Positions 17,476 through 37,682 of a stretch of 64,000 nt of DNA are shown piece after piece. Source of the DNA: Rhodopseudomonas sp. BR0M22 (lineage in GTDB: Bacteria > Pseudomonadota > Alphaproteobacteria > Rhizobiales > Xanthobacteraceae). The notes beneath the pieces are model-generated. The model saw only the letters and a list, made by a program, of their open reading frames with translations, did not search any database and was not told the DNA's origin. The stretch is from NCBI RefSeq assembly GCF_010907035.1, contig NZ_QUMK01000020.1, positions 1 to 64,000 of the forward strand, read 5' to 3'. Position numbers and translations under genes: made by a program. Every line of letters starts with the position of its first letter. Position 1 is the stretch's first letter.

Positions 17476-19641
17476 ATGACCATGCACGATCGCAGCCTTT
17501 CCCGTCGCAGCGTTCTCAAAGCCGGCGCGGGCCTCGTGATCGGCGCCTACGTCGCCGCGCGCACGCCGGCCTTCGCCCAGAACCAACCGGCGCCGCAGCA
17601 GGTCAACATCGCGCCCAACACTTTCCTGATCATCAAGCCGGACTCCACCGTGACCGTGCTGTGCAAGCACATCGAGATGGGGCAGGGGCCGCTCACCGGG
17701 ATGGCGACGCTGGTCGCCGAAGAGCTCGACGCCGATTGGGCGCAGATGCGCGCCGAACATGCACCATCGAATCCGGTGCTGTACAAGAACCTGCTGTTCG
17801 GCTTGCAGGGCACCGGCGGCTCCAGCGCGATCGCCAATTCCTACGATCAGATGCGGAAAGTCGGTGCTGCGGCCCGCGAAATGCTGGTCGCCGCCGCCGC
17901 CGAAAGCTGGGACGTGCCGGCCGGCGAGATCACGGTCGAAAGCGGGATCATGCGCCATCGCTCCGGCAAACAGGGGCGGTTCGGCGAGTTCGCCGACAAG
18001 GCGATGCAGATGGCGGTGCCGTCGGATCCGAAGCTGAAGGATCCATCCGAGTTCAAGCTGATCGGCAAGGAAGGGGCGGTCAAGCGTCTCGACAGCGTCG
18101 AGAAATCAAACGGCTCGGCAGTGTTCACGCTCGATATCAACGAGCCGGAGATGTTGACCGTGCTGGTCGCGCGGTCGCCGCGGTTCGGCGGCAAGGTCGC
18201 ATCGTTCGATGCGAGTGCGGCCAGGAAGGTGCCGGGCGTCGTCGACGTCAAGCAGGTGCCGACCGGCGTCGCGGTTTATGCCACCGGCTTCTGGCCGGCC
18301 AAGCAGGGCCGCGACAAGCTGAAGATCAGCTGGGACGACTCCGCCGCTGAGACCCGCAGCACCGCCGACATCCTCGGCGAGTTCCGGGAGCTGTCGACCA
18401 AGGCCGGCCGTGTCGTCAAGGCGAAGGGCGATTTCGACGCCGCGGCCGCCGATGGCGGCCAGCTCGTCGAGGCCGAGTTCGTGTTTCCGTATCTGGCGCA
18501 TGCACCAATGGAGCCGCTCAACAGTTTCATTCACTGGCAGGGCGAGACCGCTTCGGCGCGCTACGGCTGCCAGTTTCCGACCCCCGATCACGGGGTGATC
18601 GCCGAGGTGCTCGGCATCGGCGTCGACAAGATCAAACTGCAGACCATTCTGGCCGGCGGCAGCTTCGGCCGCCGCGCTCAGCAATCGGCGCAGGTCGCTC
18701 GCGAGCTTGCCGAGGTCGCCAAGGCGTTCGGGCCGGGCCGGCCGATCAAGCTGGTGTGGACCCGCGAGGACGACATGCGCGGCGGGTTCTATCGGCCGTT
18801 CGGCCTGCACCGCATGCGGGGCGTGGTGAAGGACGGCAAGATCGCTGCCTGGAGCGACACCATCGTCGGCCAGTCGATCATGAAGGGATCGGCGTTCGAG
18901 GCGATGATGAAAGACGGTCTCGACCCCACGCTGGTCGAGGGCTCGAACGAGTTGCCCTACGAGATCGCCAATTTCAAATGCGAGGCGCATCAGGTCGAGA
19001 TCGGCGTTCCGGTGTTGTGGTGGCGCTCGGTCGGCCACACCCACACCGGCTATGCGGTCGAGGCGTTCGTCGATCAGTTGCTCGAAGCCGCCGGCCAGGA
19101 CCCGGTCGAGGGACGGCTGGCGATGATGGACAAGCATCCGCGTCACGCCGGCGTGCTGCGGGCGGTGGCCGAGAAGGCCGACTGGAAGGGCGCCAAGCTG
19201 GAGACCGGCCGCGCCCGTGGCGTTGCGGTGGTCGAGAGCTTCAACACGTTCGTGGCGCAGATCGTCGAGATGTCGGTCGGCGACAGCGGTCCCAAGGTGC
19301 ACAAGGTGTGGGTCGCGGTGGACTGCGGGGTGGCTGTCAATCCGGACATCATCCGCGCCCAGATGGAGGGCGGTGTCGGCTTCGCGCTCGGCCACATCCT
19401 CTATGCCGAGCAGCCGATCGACGCCGGTCGCCCGGTCGCCGGTAATTTCGACACCTACCGGTCGCTGCGGATCGACGAAATGCCGGAAATCGACGTCACC
19501 ATCGTTCAGTCCACCGAGAAACCCACCGGAGTCGGCGAGCCCGGCGTGCCGCCGCTCGGGCCGGCGGTGGCCAACGCGATGGCCCGGCTCGGCCTCGGCC
19601 GGCCGCGGCAATTGCCGATCGTGCCGGGAGCGGCCGCATGA
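17476..19641 (+). CDS. iorB: Molybdenum hydroxylase large subunit (IorB-like), Tat-exported
   Basis: 721 residues from ATG 17476. The N-terminus carries a twin-arginine signal (LSRRSVLKAG, then a hydrophobic stretch ending in TPAFAQ), so the enzyme acts in the periplasm. Molybdopterin-binding motifs include ILAGGSFGRRAQQS and the C-terminal GVGEPGVPPLGPAVANA, whose Glu is the catalytic base of this family. It hydroxylates an N-heterocycle or oxidises an aldehyde; which one cannot be read from sequence. The stop overlaps the cytochrome gene start (ATGA). Confidence 0.9.
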   Translation: MTMHDRSLSRRSVLKAGAGLVIGAYVAARTPAFAQNQPAPQQVNIAPNTFLIIKPDSTVTVLCKHIEMGQGPLTGMATLVAEELDADWAQMRAEHAPSNPVLYKNLLFGLQGTGGSSAIANSYDQMRKVGAAAREMLVAAAAESWDVPAGEITVESGIMRHRSGKQGRFGEFADKAMQMAVPSDPKLKDPSEFKLIGKEGAVKRLDSVEKSNGSAVFTLDINEPEMLTVLVARSPRFGGKVASFDASAARKVPGVVDVKQVPTGVAVYATGFWPAKQGRDKLKISWDDSAAETRSTADILGEFRELSTKAGRVVKAKGDFDAAAADGGQLVEAEFVFPYLAHAPMEPLNSFIHWQGETASARYGCQFPTPDHGVIAEVLGIGVDKIKLQTILAGGSFGRRAQQSAQVARELAEVAKAFGPGRPIKLVWTREDDMRGGFYRPFGLHRMRGVVKDGKIAAWSDTIVGQSIMKGSAFEAMMKDGLDPTLVEGSNELPYEIANFKCEAHQVEIGVPVLWWRSVGHTHTGYAVEAFVDQLLEAAGQDPVEGRLAMMDKHPRHAGVLRAVAEKADWKGAKLETGRARGVAVVESFNTFVAQIVEMSVGDSGPKVHKVWVAVDCGVAVNPDIIRAQMEGGVGFALGHILYAEQPIDAGRPVAGNFDTYRSLRIDEMPEIDVTIVQSTEKPTGVGEPGVPPLGPAVANAMARLGLGRPRQLPIVPGAAA

Positions 19642-20288
19642 GCCGGGTTCGTCAGGCGGTCCTGGCTGGCTTTGCTGGGGTGTTGGTCGCGAGCCTGGTC
19701 GCGGTCGCCGGACCATTGCTGCCGGGGGAAGCCGATGCCGCCAGCCGCGCGGCCGATTCCACCCAGCTTCGGCCGGTCTCGGACTTCGCCAAGATCCGCG
19801 ACAAGCAGAAGCGGGCGATCGCGCTGTTCGAGGAGGCCGGCAAGGTCATCACCTCGCCGCGTTGCATGAACTGCCATCCGGCCGGCGACCGGCCGACCCA
19901 GACCGACGCGATGCGGCCGCATCAGCCGCTGGTGGTGCGCGGCGAGCACGGCCTCGGCCCGCCTAGCGGACTGGCTTGCACCACCTGCCACCACCAGGCG
20001 AATTTCGATCCGGCCGGCGTGCCGGGCAATCCGAAATGGGCGTTGGCGCCGCTCGAGATGGCGTGGCAGGGCAAGACGCTGGGCCAGATCTGCGTTCAGA
20101 TCAAAGACCGAACCCGCAACGGCGACAAGGACATGGCCGCACTGGTGCATCATATGGCTGAGGATGAGCTGGTCGGTTGGGGCTGGCATCCGGGCGAGGG
20201 CCGTACCCCGGCGCCGGGAACTCAGAAGCAGTTCGGTGCGCTGATCAAGGCGTGGGCGGAAGCCGGCGCTGCCTGCCCGAAGGGGTGA
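19638..20288 (+). CDS. Dihaem cytochrome c, electron acceptor of the IorAB-type enzyme
   Basis: 216 residues with an N-terminal signal or anchor (about 5-28) and two haem-binding motifs, CMNCH (76-80) and CTTCH (114-118). Its 4-base overlap with iorB argues that it takes electrons from the molybdenum enzyme and passes them to the respiratory chain. Many IorAB-like periplasmic enzymes are paired with a c-type cytochrome. The rest of the protein is not recognised as a standard cytochrome fold. Confidence 0.82.
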   Translation: MSRVRQAVLAGFAGVLVASLVAVAGPLLPGEADAASRAADSTQLRPVSDFAKIRDKQKRAIALFEEAGKVITSPRCMNCHPAGDRPTQTDAMRPHQPLVVRGEHGLGPPSGLACTTCHHQANFDPAGVPGNPKWALAPLEMAWQGKTLGQICVQIKDRTRNGDKDMAALVHHMAEDELVGWGWHPGEGRTPAPGTQKQFGALIKAWAEAGAACPKG

Positions 20289-20368
20289 CGGAGTCGCGCC
20301 GGCATTTGACCTCGAAGGCTTGCGCAGGCCGAGCCGATCCGGCAGGATTCCCGAAGTCGCTGTCGCTG

Positions 20369-20392
20369 AGCGCGCCCCGTGCTGGGCGCGCT
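20369..20392 (+). terminator. Hairpin after the ior operon
   Basis: A perfect 9-bp stem (AGCGCGCCC at 20369-20377 with GGGCGCGCT at 20384-20392) and a 6-base loop. There is no U-run, so it is a weak or Rho-assisted stop. Confidence 0.4.
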
Positions 20393-20426
20393 ATGCCAAA
20401 ATCGTGCCGATTGGCCAAGTTTGCTC

Positions 20427-20455
20427 TTGGCAAGCGCATTAAGACTCGCTAAACA
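20427..20455 (+). promoter_or_regulatory. Probable rplJ-rplL(-rpoBC) promoter
   Basis: TTGGCA (20427-20432) and TAAACA (20450-20455) with exactly 17 bases between them. It lies upstream of the long L10 leader, where the L10 promoter is found in other bacteria. Confidence 0.5.
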
Positions 20456-20967
20456 CCCCGCTCCGGACGTGCCGGCTGTGGCTGGCGCGCCCGTGCGCGC
20501 ATTCCAATGACCTGATCGATAGGAGACTGTTCCTTCAACTCATCCATCCGGATCGCTGAAGGACGCAGAACACTGTCGCTCGATCGGAATGCGAGCAGGG
20601 ATCGAAAGGTCGATGGGCCGGCTTGCCGGACTGTCTTCCAGACGATCTCGGTCCTGTCCGAGACTGCAGGCGCCGAAGCGGAAGCGATCGTTTCCTCAGA
20701 GGCTTAATCATACAGCCTGCATAGACGGGTGAAGACCGGATTTTGTGTCCCGACGCTGCGTGCGGCGGGATGCGGATAGGGTTCGAACCTCGACACCCCG
20801 TTCGGGCGACGGCGTCAGCCGGAGTCGGTTCGGGAGGGCAGGCAATTCACGATCGTCTCGCCCTACGTGTCCTTGGAGGCTTGTGCCTCGGGGTCGGGTT
20901 GGAGCGGGACGGTGGGTGCAACCCGGTGGTCCTGCTCGTAGGGACCGCCAACCGGAGAGAGCTTGCT

Positions 20968-21486
20968 GTGGAAAGAGCGGCAAAAAAAGAGGCGGTCGAA
21001 TCGCTGAATGGTCTGTTCCAGACCACCAGCGTCGCGATCGTCGCTCACTATTCCGGCCTCACCGTTGCCCAGATGCAGAAGCTGCGTCAGCAGATGAAGC
21101 AGGCGGGCGCCTCGGTGAAGGTTTCGAAGAACCGTCTCGCCAAAATTGCTCTTGAAGGCACCGACGTCGCAGCCATCGGCTCCCTGCTGAAGGGGCCGAC
21201 TGTGATCGCTACATCCAGCGATCCGGTCGCGGCGCCGAAAGTTGCCGTCGAATTCGCCAAGGCGAACGAGAAGTTCGTCATTCTCGGCGGTTCGATGGGC
21301 ACAACCGTCCTGAACGTCGATGGTGTGAAGGCTCTGGCCTCGCTGCCGTCGCTCGATGAACTGCGCGCCAAGCTGGTCGGCCTCGTCCAGGCCCCGGCGA
21401 CCAAGATCGCGCAGGTCACCACTGCTCCGGCTGCCAAGCTGGCCCGCGTGGTTCAGGCCTATGCCTCCAAAAGCGAAGCGGCCTGA
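20968..21486 (+). CDS. rplJ: 50S ribosomal protein L10
   Basis: 172 residues from GTG 20968, preceded by CGGAGAGAG. The start [18 protein letters not shown] and the [15 protein letters not shown] region match alphaproteobacterial L10. L10 anchors the L7/L12 stalk and, with L12, usually represses its own mRNA. An in-frame extension to 20743 was rejected because it is longer than the family and lies in the leader. Confidence 0.97.
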   Translation: MERAAKKEAVESLNGLFQTTSVAIVAHYSGLTVAQMQKLRQQMKQAGASVKVSKNRLAKIALEGTDVAAIGSLLKGPTVIATSSDPVAAPKVAVEFAKANEKFVILGGSMGTTVLNVDGVKALASLPSLDELRAKLVGLVQAPATKIAQVTTAPAAKLARVVQAYASKSEAA

Positions 21487-21541
21487 CGCTTCACTCCCAA
21501 TCAACCCTGGTTCGAACTGATACCCGTAAGGAACTGATTCA

Positions 21542-21919
<378 letters not shown>

Positions 21920-22384
21920 GTCGATCGGTTTGGCCGGGCCCGGGTTTCCCGGGTCCGGCATGGTCGCGGTTCGGACCATTGGTCCGGGCGGCAACGGTGA
22001 GGCGGGCTGCGGTGTGCCCGGGCGAGCCGTCACAGGAATGTGTGGAAAGGCGGGGGTGCAACCCCTCGAATCTCCACATTGCCGTCCCATATTGGTGCGG
22101 CAGCACGAAAGCGCAGGCGCGATGGGCGTGGTAACGTGTCCGCGCAGCCTTTAGGAGAATCGGCAATTTCGGGCTTTTTCGGTCTGTGACGACGAGGTTT
22201 TCGACGGGCGGGTGCGGCAGCGCCCCGCGCGTCATTTTGCGTTCGGAATTAGTGCCGAGCCGACTTAGGATTTAGTTCCTGAAATCTGGCTCCTGAATTT
22301 CGGATGTTCGGTATTCAACCCGGGGGCGAGGCGGCTCGCGCTCCGGAAGGTTCGCCCAACCGGGCGACGAAACGAGAGGCCACG
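21920..22384. other. Intergenic region between rplL and rpoB with strong hairpin
   Basis: 465 bases with no gene. A 12-bp hairpin with a TTT loop (21933-21944 with 21948-21959, one G-U pair) lies 14 bases after rplL and lacks a U-run. In other bacteria a partial terminator at this place lowers rpoBC expression relative to ribosomal proteins, and this hairpin could do the same. Confidence 0.55.
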
Positions 22385-26509
<4,125 letters not shown>

Positions 26510-26523
26510 CTCAATGCGTGAAG

Positions 26524-26556
26524 CCCGGCGGCGTGCGCTTTGCGCCGGCCGCCGGG
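26524..26556 (+). other. Hairpin in the rpoB-rpoC gap
   Basis: A perfect 9-bp stem (CCCGGCGGC with GCCGCCGGG) with inner GCGC pairing. There is no U-run, so mRNA processing or pausing is more likely than termination. Confidence 0.4.
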
Positions 26557-26650
26557 TGTCCCCGCCGCGCCGGCGTCACGCGCGCGACGGGGAGGGCCTC
26601 TGGAATTCCGATTTTGCGGCCGGTGACGACCGGCACGCGAGGAGATGGCG

Positions 26651-30853
<4,203 letters not shown>

Positions 30854-30878
30854 CCGCTGCGGAGTACTCGTAAAATCG

Positions 30879-30907
30879 AAAGGCCGGGAGCGATCCCGGC
30901 CTTTCTT
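30879..30907 (+). terminator. Intrinsic terminator after rpoC
   Basis: An 11-bp perfect stem (AAAGGCCGGGA with TCCCGGCCTTT, 30879-30889 with 30894-30904) and a 4-base loop. The stem itself ends in TTT, followed by CTT. It closes the rplJL-rpoBC unit and separates it from the cargo genes. Confidence 0.8.
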
Positions 30908-31051
30908 GCGTTTGGAGGCTCCTCGGCCGGCGCGCGACGGCGCGAGGGCGTCGAGGGCTTCAAGTTCCGATTCCATCCGCCGGGAAACTACTCTAGGTTT
31001 CAGAATACAGTTTATTCGCGATACTCTCGGTGATTGCCCGGAGCCCAGGCG

Positions 31052-32131
31052 TTGGACCTTCTGCAGTACATCGACGGGATTTACGAAGCCGCTGTCGTTC
31101 CGGAGAAGTGGCCGGACGTACTTGGATCGTTGTCGCAGGAGGTTTCGGGTGACGGCGGTGTGTTGTTCACCTTCGCGCGGAAAGACATGTCATGGACGAC
31201 CTCGTCCGGCATCCGCGACCTCTTCCTTGAGTTTCTCAACGATGGCTGGGCCGCGATCAATCCGCGGCCGGTCCGGCTGTCGGCAGGCAATCATCCCGGA
31301 TTTGTCCGCGACAGTGATGTCTTCACGGCTGAGGAGTTAGCCAACGATCCGGTTTACGCGTTCTATCGGCGCAAAGGCATTGGTTGGGCCGTCGGCACGA
31401 TGCTCGATACGCCGTCCGGTGACTCGATCGTCTTTTCGTTCGAGCGCGCCTACAGCAAAGGGCCGGTGCCGACCGAAGTCGTGCAGGCGTTCGACCGGAT
31501 CCGTCCGCATCTTGCGCGCGGCGCGCTGCTGGCAGCGCGGCTCGGGTTGGAGCAGGCCAGATCGATGGCCAATACCCTTCTTGCGCTGGGCCTCCCCGGG
31601 GGCGTGCTCGATCGCCGTGGCCGGCTGGTTGCCAGCAATGCCCTGTTGGATGCGCTGGTCCCGAGCACAATGCAGGATCGACGAGATCGGTTGATGCTGT
31701 CCGATCCGCTCGCGGACCGGCTGCTCGAAGGGGCCTTGAGCTATCGCGGCCTGCCAGGAGCTGGCAGCCGTTCGATCCCCATTGCCGCGGCGATCGGCCG
31801 GCCGGCGATGATCGTGCATTTGTTGCCCATCCATGGCGTCGCCAATGATGTGTTTTCGGTGGGCCGATCGTTGGTGGTCGTGACTCCCGTGGATCGCTCC
31901 GCGGTCCCCAATGCGGAAGTCATTCAGGGGCTGTTCGACCTCACGCCGGCCGAGGCCCGGGTCGCCCGGAGCATCGGAGAGGCGCGTTCGGTCGAGGACA
32001 TCGCGGCTGCCCAAGGCATCTCCCGCGAAACCGTCCGCGCCCAGTTGAAGGCGGTGCTGGCGAAAACCGGGCTATCGCGCCAGCAGGAGCTCGTGAGCTT
32101 GCTGGCCGGCCGGCATCTGCCGTGGGCGTGA
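31052..32131 (+). CDS. LuxR-family transcriptional regulator
   Basis: About 359 residues. The C-terminus has a LuxR/GerE helix-turn-helix (LTPAEARVARSIGEARSVEDIAAAQGISRETVRAQLKAVLAKTGLSRQQELV). The N-terminal 290 residues do not match the acyl-homoserine-lactone-binding domain that I know and may bind another signal. TTG 31052 is preferred because GGAG lies 8 bases upstream; TTG 31034 is also in frame. It is followed 112 bases later by a GNAT-like gene on the same strand, a layout reminiscent of a regulator/signal-synthase pair. Confidence 0.85.
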   Translation: MDLLQYIDGIYEAAVVPEKWPDVLGSLSQEVSGDGGVLFTFARKDMSWTTSSGIRDLFLEFLNDGWAAINPRPVRLSAGNHPGFVRDSDVFTAEELANDPVYAFYRRKGIGWAVGTMLDTPSGDSIVFSFERAYSKGPVPTEVVQAFDRIRPHLARGALLAARLGLEQARSMANTLLALGLPGGVLDRRGRLVASNALLDALVPSTMQDRRDRLMLSDPLADRLLEGALSYRGLPGAGSRSIPIAAAIGRPAMIVHLLPIHGVANDVFSVGRSLVVVTPVDRSAVPNAEVIQGLFDLTPAEARVARSIGEARSVEDIAAAQGISRETVRAQLKAVLAKTGLSRQQELVSLLAGRHLPWA

Positions 32132-32243
32132 CGACGACGAAGTCCGCCAGGGCGGGCGGACGGGCGATGTAACCCAAACGGGTGATGCAGATGTACCGCT
32201 ACCGTCGCAAGCTGCGTTTCGACGCAGAAGCGCGAAAATCCGC

Positions 32244-32957
32244 ATGAGAACCTCAGACGTTGTCGCCGATTTGTGGGTCCGGGCGCATGCCCCCAACCCG
32301 AGGCTCCAGTTCCTGAGCGATCGCTGGCCGCAACCGGCGATGGTCACGACGGACAGTTCGATCCGTGTCGTTAGGTCGGAGCTCGAATTGCAGGACGTCG
32401 GCCGTCTCCGCAATGACGTACGGGCAGCCCGCGCCGGACAGCCGCATGCCGGCGGCGAGGTCGGCGACCGGACGGTGGTCGATGAAATCGATCGTTGCAG
32501 TCTGGTTTTCGTTGCCGAACATCAGGGCCGAGAACTCGCAACCGTCAGGCTGTCGCGCGCCATCGACGCGCTCGGCGATTCCCACCTCGCGCCCCTGATC
32601 GAAGCCGTGCAGCCGGCGGACCTTGCCGTCACCGTCGTCGTGTCCCGGTTCGCCGTGATTCCCGAGCGCCAGGCCCGTGCCCTGGCGCTCCCGATGTTCT
32701 TTCAGGCCTATCGCAGTATGCATTTGGTCGGCGCGCGCTGCGCCTTGATGACGATTCATGCCACGATGGTCGAGGTGTTCGCGCAGTTCGGCTGGAAACA
32801 GACCGGCGAGGTGGTCCATGACCCGTTCGCCGGCGAGATGCAGATCCTGCGTCACGATCTGCTGGATATGACCCTGTTGCGCGCAGCCGACTCGCCGCTG
32901 GCCAGCATCGCCAGCGATTTCTTCCGGCACGAGGGCCGCGCCGCGACGCCGCGCTGA
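32244..32957 (+). CDS. GNAT-fold protein, resembling N-acyl amino acid synthase / LuxI-like enzymes
   Basis: 237 residues. The central region (RLRNDVRAARAG..., then CSLVFVAEHQGRELATVRLSRA, then VVVSRFAVIPERQARALALPMFFQAYRSMHLVGARCALMTIHATMVEVFAQFGWKQTGEVV, read in pieces at about 54-197) follows the N-acyltransferase plan of FeeM- and LuxI-type synthases: acyl-donor core, then an RFAV-type strand, then a helix leading to a late aromatic motif. The assignment is by general pattern only. It may make an acylated amino-acid signal sensed by the LuxR-type protein upstream; a plain acetyltransferase is the alternative. Confidence 0.6.
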   Translation: MRTSDVVADLWVRAHAPNPRLQFLSDRWPQPAMVTTDSSIRVVRSELELQDVGRLRNDVRAARAGQPHAGGEVGDRTVVDEIDRCSLVFVAEHQGRELATVRLSRAIDALGDSHLAPLIEAVQPADLAVTVVVSRFAVIPERQARALALPMFFQAYRSMHLVGARCALMTIHATMVEVFAQFGWKQTGEVVHDPFAGEMQILRHDLLDMTLLRAADSPLASIASDFFRHEGRAATPR

Positions 32958-33241
32958 TGCGACTGAGCCTCGCAAGCAGCCGTCTCGACGTCAGGCTTTT
33001 TCGTTTCGGAACAGCGTTTTACCTCCGGATCGAGGCGCTGTTCATCTTTCCTTCAGGTGCAAAGGCCCTTCCTATAGGTTGAATCCACGGTTCGGAACCG
33101 GGACGCGCGTTTCGACGTCAAAATCAGCCTCAAGCCATTGAAGCCACGCTGGTTTTCTCAGAGAATCACGGCCCGGACGGGAGCCGCGGGGCGAACCGGC
33201 ACGCGTGGCGGATGCCGCGGCGATGTTTCTGAAAGAACACG

Positions 33242-35305
33242 ATGTTTGATCTTGCAATCGTTGGTGGCGGCCCGGGCGGGCTGATGAGCGCCTGGTATCT
33301 CAAACGCAAGCTCGGGGGCCTGTGCAAGGTCACCATCTTCGAAGCCTCCGACCGGCTCGGCGGCAAGATCGTCACCCAGAAATTCGAAACCGCGCCGGCG
33401 ATGTACGAGGCCGGCGTCGCCGAGCTGTACGACTACTCGATGACGGGGCCGGATCCTTTGCGGGAGCTGGTGCAGCATTTCGGCCTGCAGACCATCCCGA
33501 TGGACGCCGAGCAGGTGCAGCTCGACGGCGAGCTGCTCAACGACGTGCCCGGCATGCGCAAGAAGTACGGCGATAAGACCGCCGAGGCGATCCTGGCGTT
33601 CCGCAAAAAGTGCACCGAGCAGATCACGCCGACCGAGTATTACGAGGGCGTCGGCGCGCACGACAACGAGCACCCCTGGGCCTGGACCAATTGTGAGCAG
33701 TTGCTCGACAAGGAGATCGAGGACCCGACCGCCAAGCGCTTCTTCAAGGTAATGGCGCGGTCCGACATCGCCACCGAGAGCCACAACACCAACGGCCTCA
33801 ACGCGCTCAAGAATTTCGTGATGGATATCGACGGCTATATCGGCCTGTATTCGATCCAGAACGGCAACGAGCAACTGATCGAGTGCCTGCGCTCGGAGAT
33901 CGACGCCGAGATCCAGTTCAATCACCGTGTCCTCAAGGTCGGCAAGACCGAAAGCGGGCGCTATGAGCTGAACATGATGAACGGCAAGGGGCCGGAGACG
34001 CGCGACTTCGACCTCGTGCTGATGTGTCTGCCGCACAACTGGCTCGCCACGCTGAGCTGGGGCAACGAGCAGCTCCGCAAGGCGATGGTCAAGCACGTCG
34101 CCTATTTCGACCGCCCGGCGCACTATTTGCGGATCTCGCTGCTGTTCGATTCCCCGTTCTGGGGCGACAAGATCCCGGGCTCCTGGTTCATGTCGGAAGC
34201 GTTCGGCGGCTGCTGTGTCTACAATGAAGGTTCGCGCCACGACGTCGGCAAATACGGCGTGCTCAATTTCCTGGTCGCCGGCTCGGACGCGCTGGCGTTC
34301 TCCAATCTGACCGACAAGGAGCTGATCGAGCTGGCGCTGAAGTCGCTGCCGGCCTCGCTCGGCGACGTCCGCGGCCATTTCCTCGAAGGCAAGACCCATC
34401 GCTGGCTGTCGTCGGTGAACTGCATCCCGGGTGGCCTGCCGGTGCGCGACGTGATGACCAATCATCGCCCCGAGCCGAAGAACCATCCGGGCTTCGTCAT
34501 CGTCGGCGACTATCTGTTCGACTCGACGCTGAATGGTCTGCTGGATTCCTCGGACGCCGCCACCGACATCATCGTCACCGAGACGATGAAGCTGCGCCGG
34601 GCTCGCGCCGCCGACGGCAAGCCGGTTTCCGACAAGATCGACCGCGACTATTTCGAGAACTATCGCAACCAGGGCCCGTATCGCGAGGTCTGGAGCAAGT
34701 TCACCGATCCGGACTATCTGATCCAGACCATCAAGACGGTGTGGGACACGCCGCACGGCTACAAGCTGCTGGTCGCCGGCTCCGCCAGCGGCGAGCTGGT
34801 CGGAGCACTGCGGCAGCGCGGCGTCGATGCTTACGGCGTCGAAAACAACCGCTTCATCCACGGCAAGACGCCGGAAGCACTGAAGCCCTACAACAAGCTG
34901 GGTTCGATCGCCGAGCTGCCGTTCGCGGACGAGGAATTCGACTTCGTGTTCGAGACCAGCCTGTGCCATGTCTCGGAGAACCGCGTGGTCAAGGCGATCC
35001 GCGAGCTGCACCGCGTCGCCCGCACCGGTCTGGTGTTCGGTTCGGTGACCAGCGACATGGATGCCGGCGTCATCGACCGCTACGACCTGCTGCGCGGCAT
35101 CAAGAAACTCGGCACCTGGTGGGAGTGGTCGGAACTGTTCTTCTCCAACGGCTTCGACCTGTCGGTGAACCGCAACGATTGCGGCGACGTGCTGTGGGAG
35201 CTCGCGGTGAAGGCCGGGAAGGGCCCCGGCCACTGGTACAGCGACGCCGACAGCCTTCGCTATTCGTTTTTCGACAAGGTCGATGACGAGGATGACGACG
35301 ACTGA
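33242..35305 (+). CDS. FAD-dependent oxidoreductase fused to a SAM-dependent methyltransferase
   Basis: 687 residues. The N-terminal half (about 1-450) is an amine-oxidase/phytoene-desaturase-like flavoprotein, with the dinucleotide motif AIVGGGPGGLMSAWYL (residues 5-20), the EASDRLGGK continuation and a C-terminal VIVGDYLFDSTLNGLLDSSDAA that should contact FAD. The second half (about 475-670) resembles a class I methyltransferase: LLVAGSASGELVGALRQRG, then acidic GVENN, then LPFADEEFDFVFETSLCHV. Its motif I is degenerate (no GxGxG). The protein ends in an acidic tail (DDEDDDD). The substrate is unknown. The fusion suggests two successive tailoring steps on one molecule. Confidence 0.8.
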   Translation: MFDLAIVGGGPGGLMSAWYLKRKLGGLCKVTIFEASDRLGGKIVTQKFETAPAMYEAGVAELYDYSMTGPDPLRELVQHFGLQTIPMDAEQVQLDGELLNDVPGMRKKYGDKTAEAILAFRKKCTEQITPTEYYEGVGAHDNEHPWAWTNCEQLLDKEIEDPTAKRFFKVMARSDIATESHNTNGLNALKNFVMDIDGYIGLYSIQNGNEQLIECLRSEIDAEIQFNHRVLKVGKTESGRYELNMMNGKGPETRDFDLVLMCLPHNWLATLSWGNEQLRKAMVKHVAYFDRPAHYLRISLLFDSPFWGDKIPGSWFMSEAFGGCCVYNEGSRHDVGKYGVLNFLVAGSDALAFSNLTDKELIELALKSLPASLGDVRGHFLEGKTHRWLSSVNCIPGGLPVRDVMTNHRPEPKNHPGFVIVGDYLFDSTLNGLLDSSDAATDIIVTETMKLRRARAADGKPVSDKIDRDYFENYRNQGPYREVWSKFTDPDYLIQTIKTVWDTPHGYKLLVAGSASGELVGALRQRGVDAYGVENNRFIHGKTPEALKPYNKLGSIAELPFADEEFDFVFETSLCHVSENRVVKAIRELHRVARTGLVFGSVTSDMDAGVIDRYDLLRGIKKLGTWWEWSELFFSNGFDLSVNRNDCGDVLWELAVKAGKGPGHWYSDADSLRYSFFDKVDDEDDDD

Positions 35306-35349
35306 GCATGAAGTCGTCGTGGACGGCTCCCGTTCGCTTGAGTAAATCC

Positions 35350-35380
35350 GGCGCCGTGGCTTGAACCAAGTCACGGCGCC
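35350..35380 (+). terminator. Hairpin between the fusion gene and the ABC transporter gene
   Basis: An inverted repeat with a 9-bp outer stem (GGCGCCGTG with CACGGCGCC), a one-base mismatch and a 4-bp inner stem around AAC. There is no U-run, but it is strong enough to affect readthrough, so the two genes may be only partly co-transcribed. Confidence 0.5.
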
Positions 35381-35425
35381 GCTCATTGTAGTCGTGCGGT
35401 CCGGCCCCCCAACGGTTTTCGAGTC

Positions 35426-37576
<2,151 letters not shown>

Positions 37577-37682
37577 GGCGCGGGGCGCCCGGCATCCCGC
37601 GGGACGCCGGCTTGTGCCTGGCTTGATTGCTCGGACTTGGTCCGCCGCTGATATCAGCGTGATCCGGAAGGCCCAGACCACC

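Larger units (their letters stand above)
20289..20967. other. Long leader and intergenic region before rplJ
   Basis: 679 bases with no convincing gene. It contains a 9-bp hairpin (20369-20392) that may end the ior transcript, a promoter candidate at 20427-20455, and about 500 bases of leader before rplJ. In other bacteria this leader binds the L10-L12 complex for autogenous control; the expected fold cannot be confirmed by eye, but the length and position fit. Confidence 0.6.
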
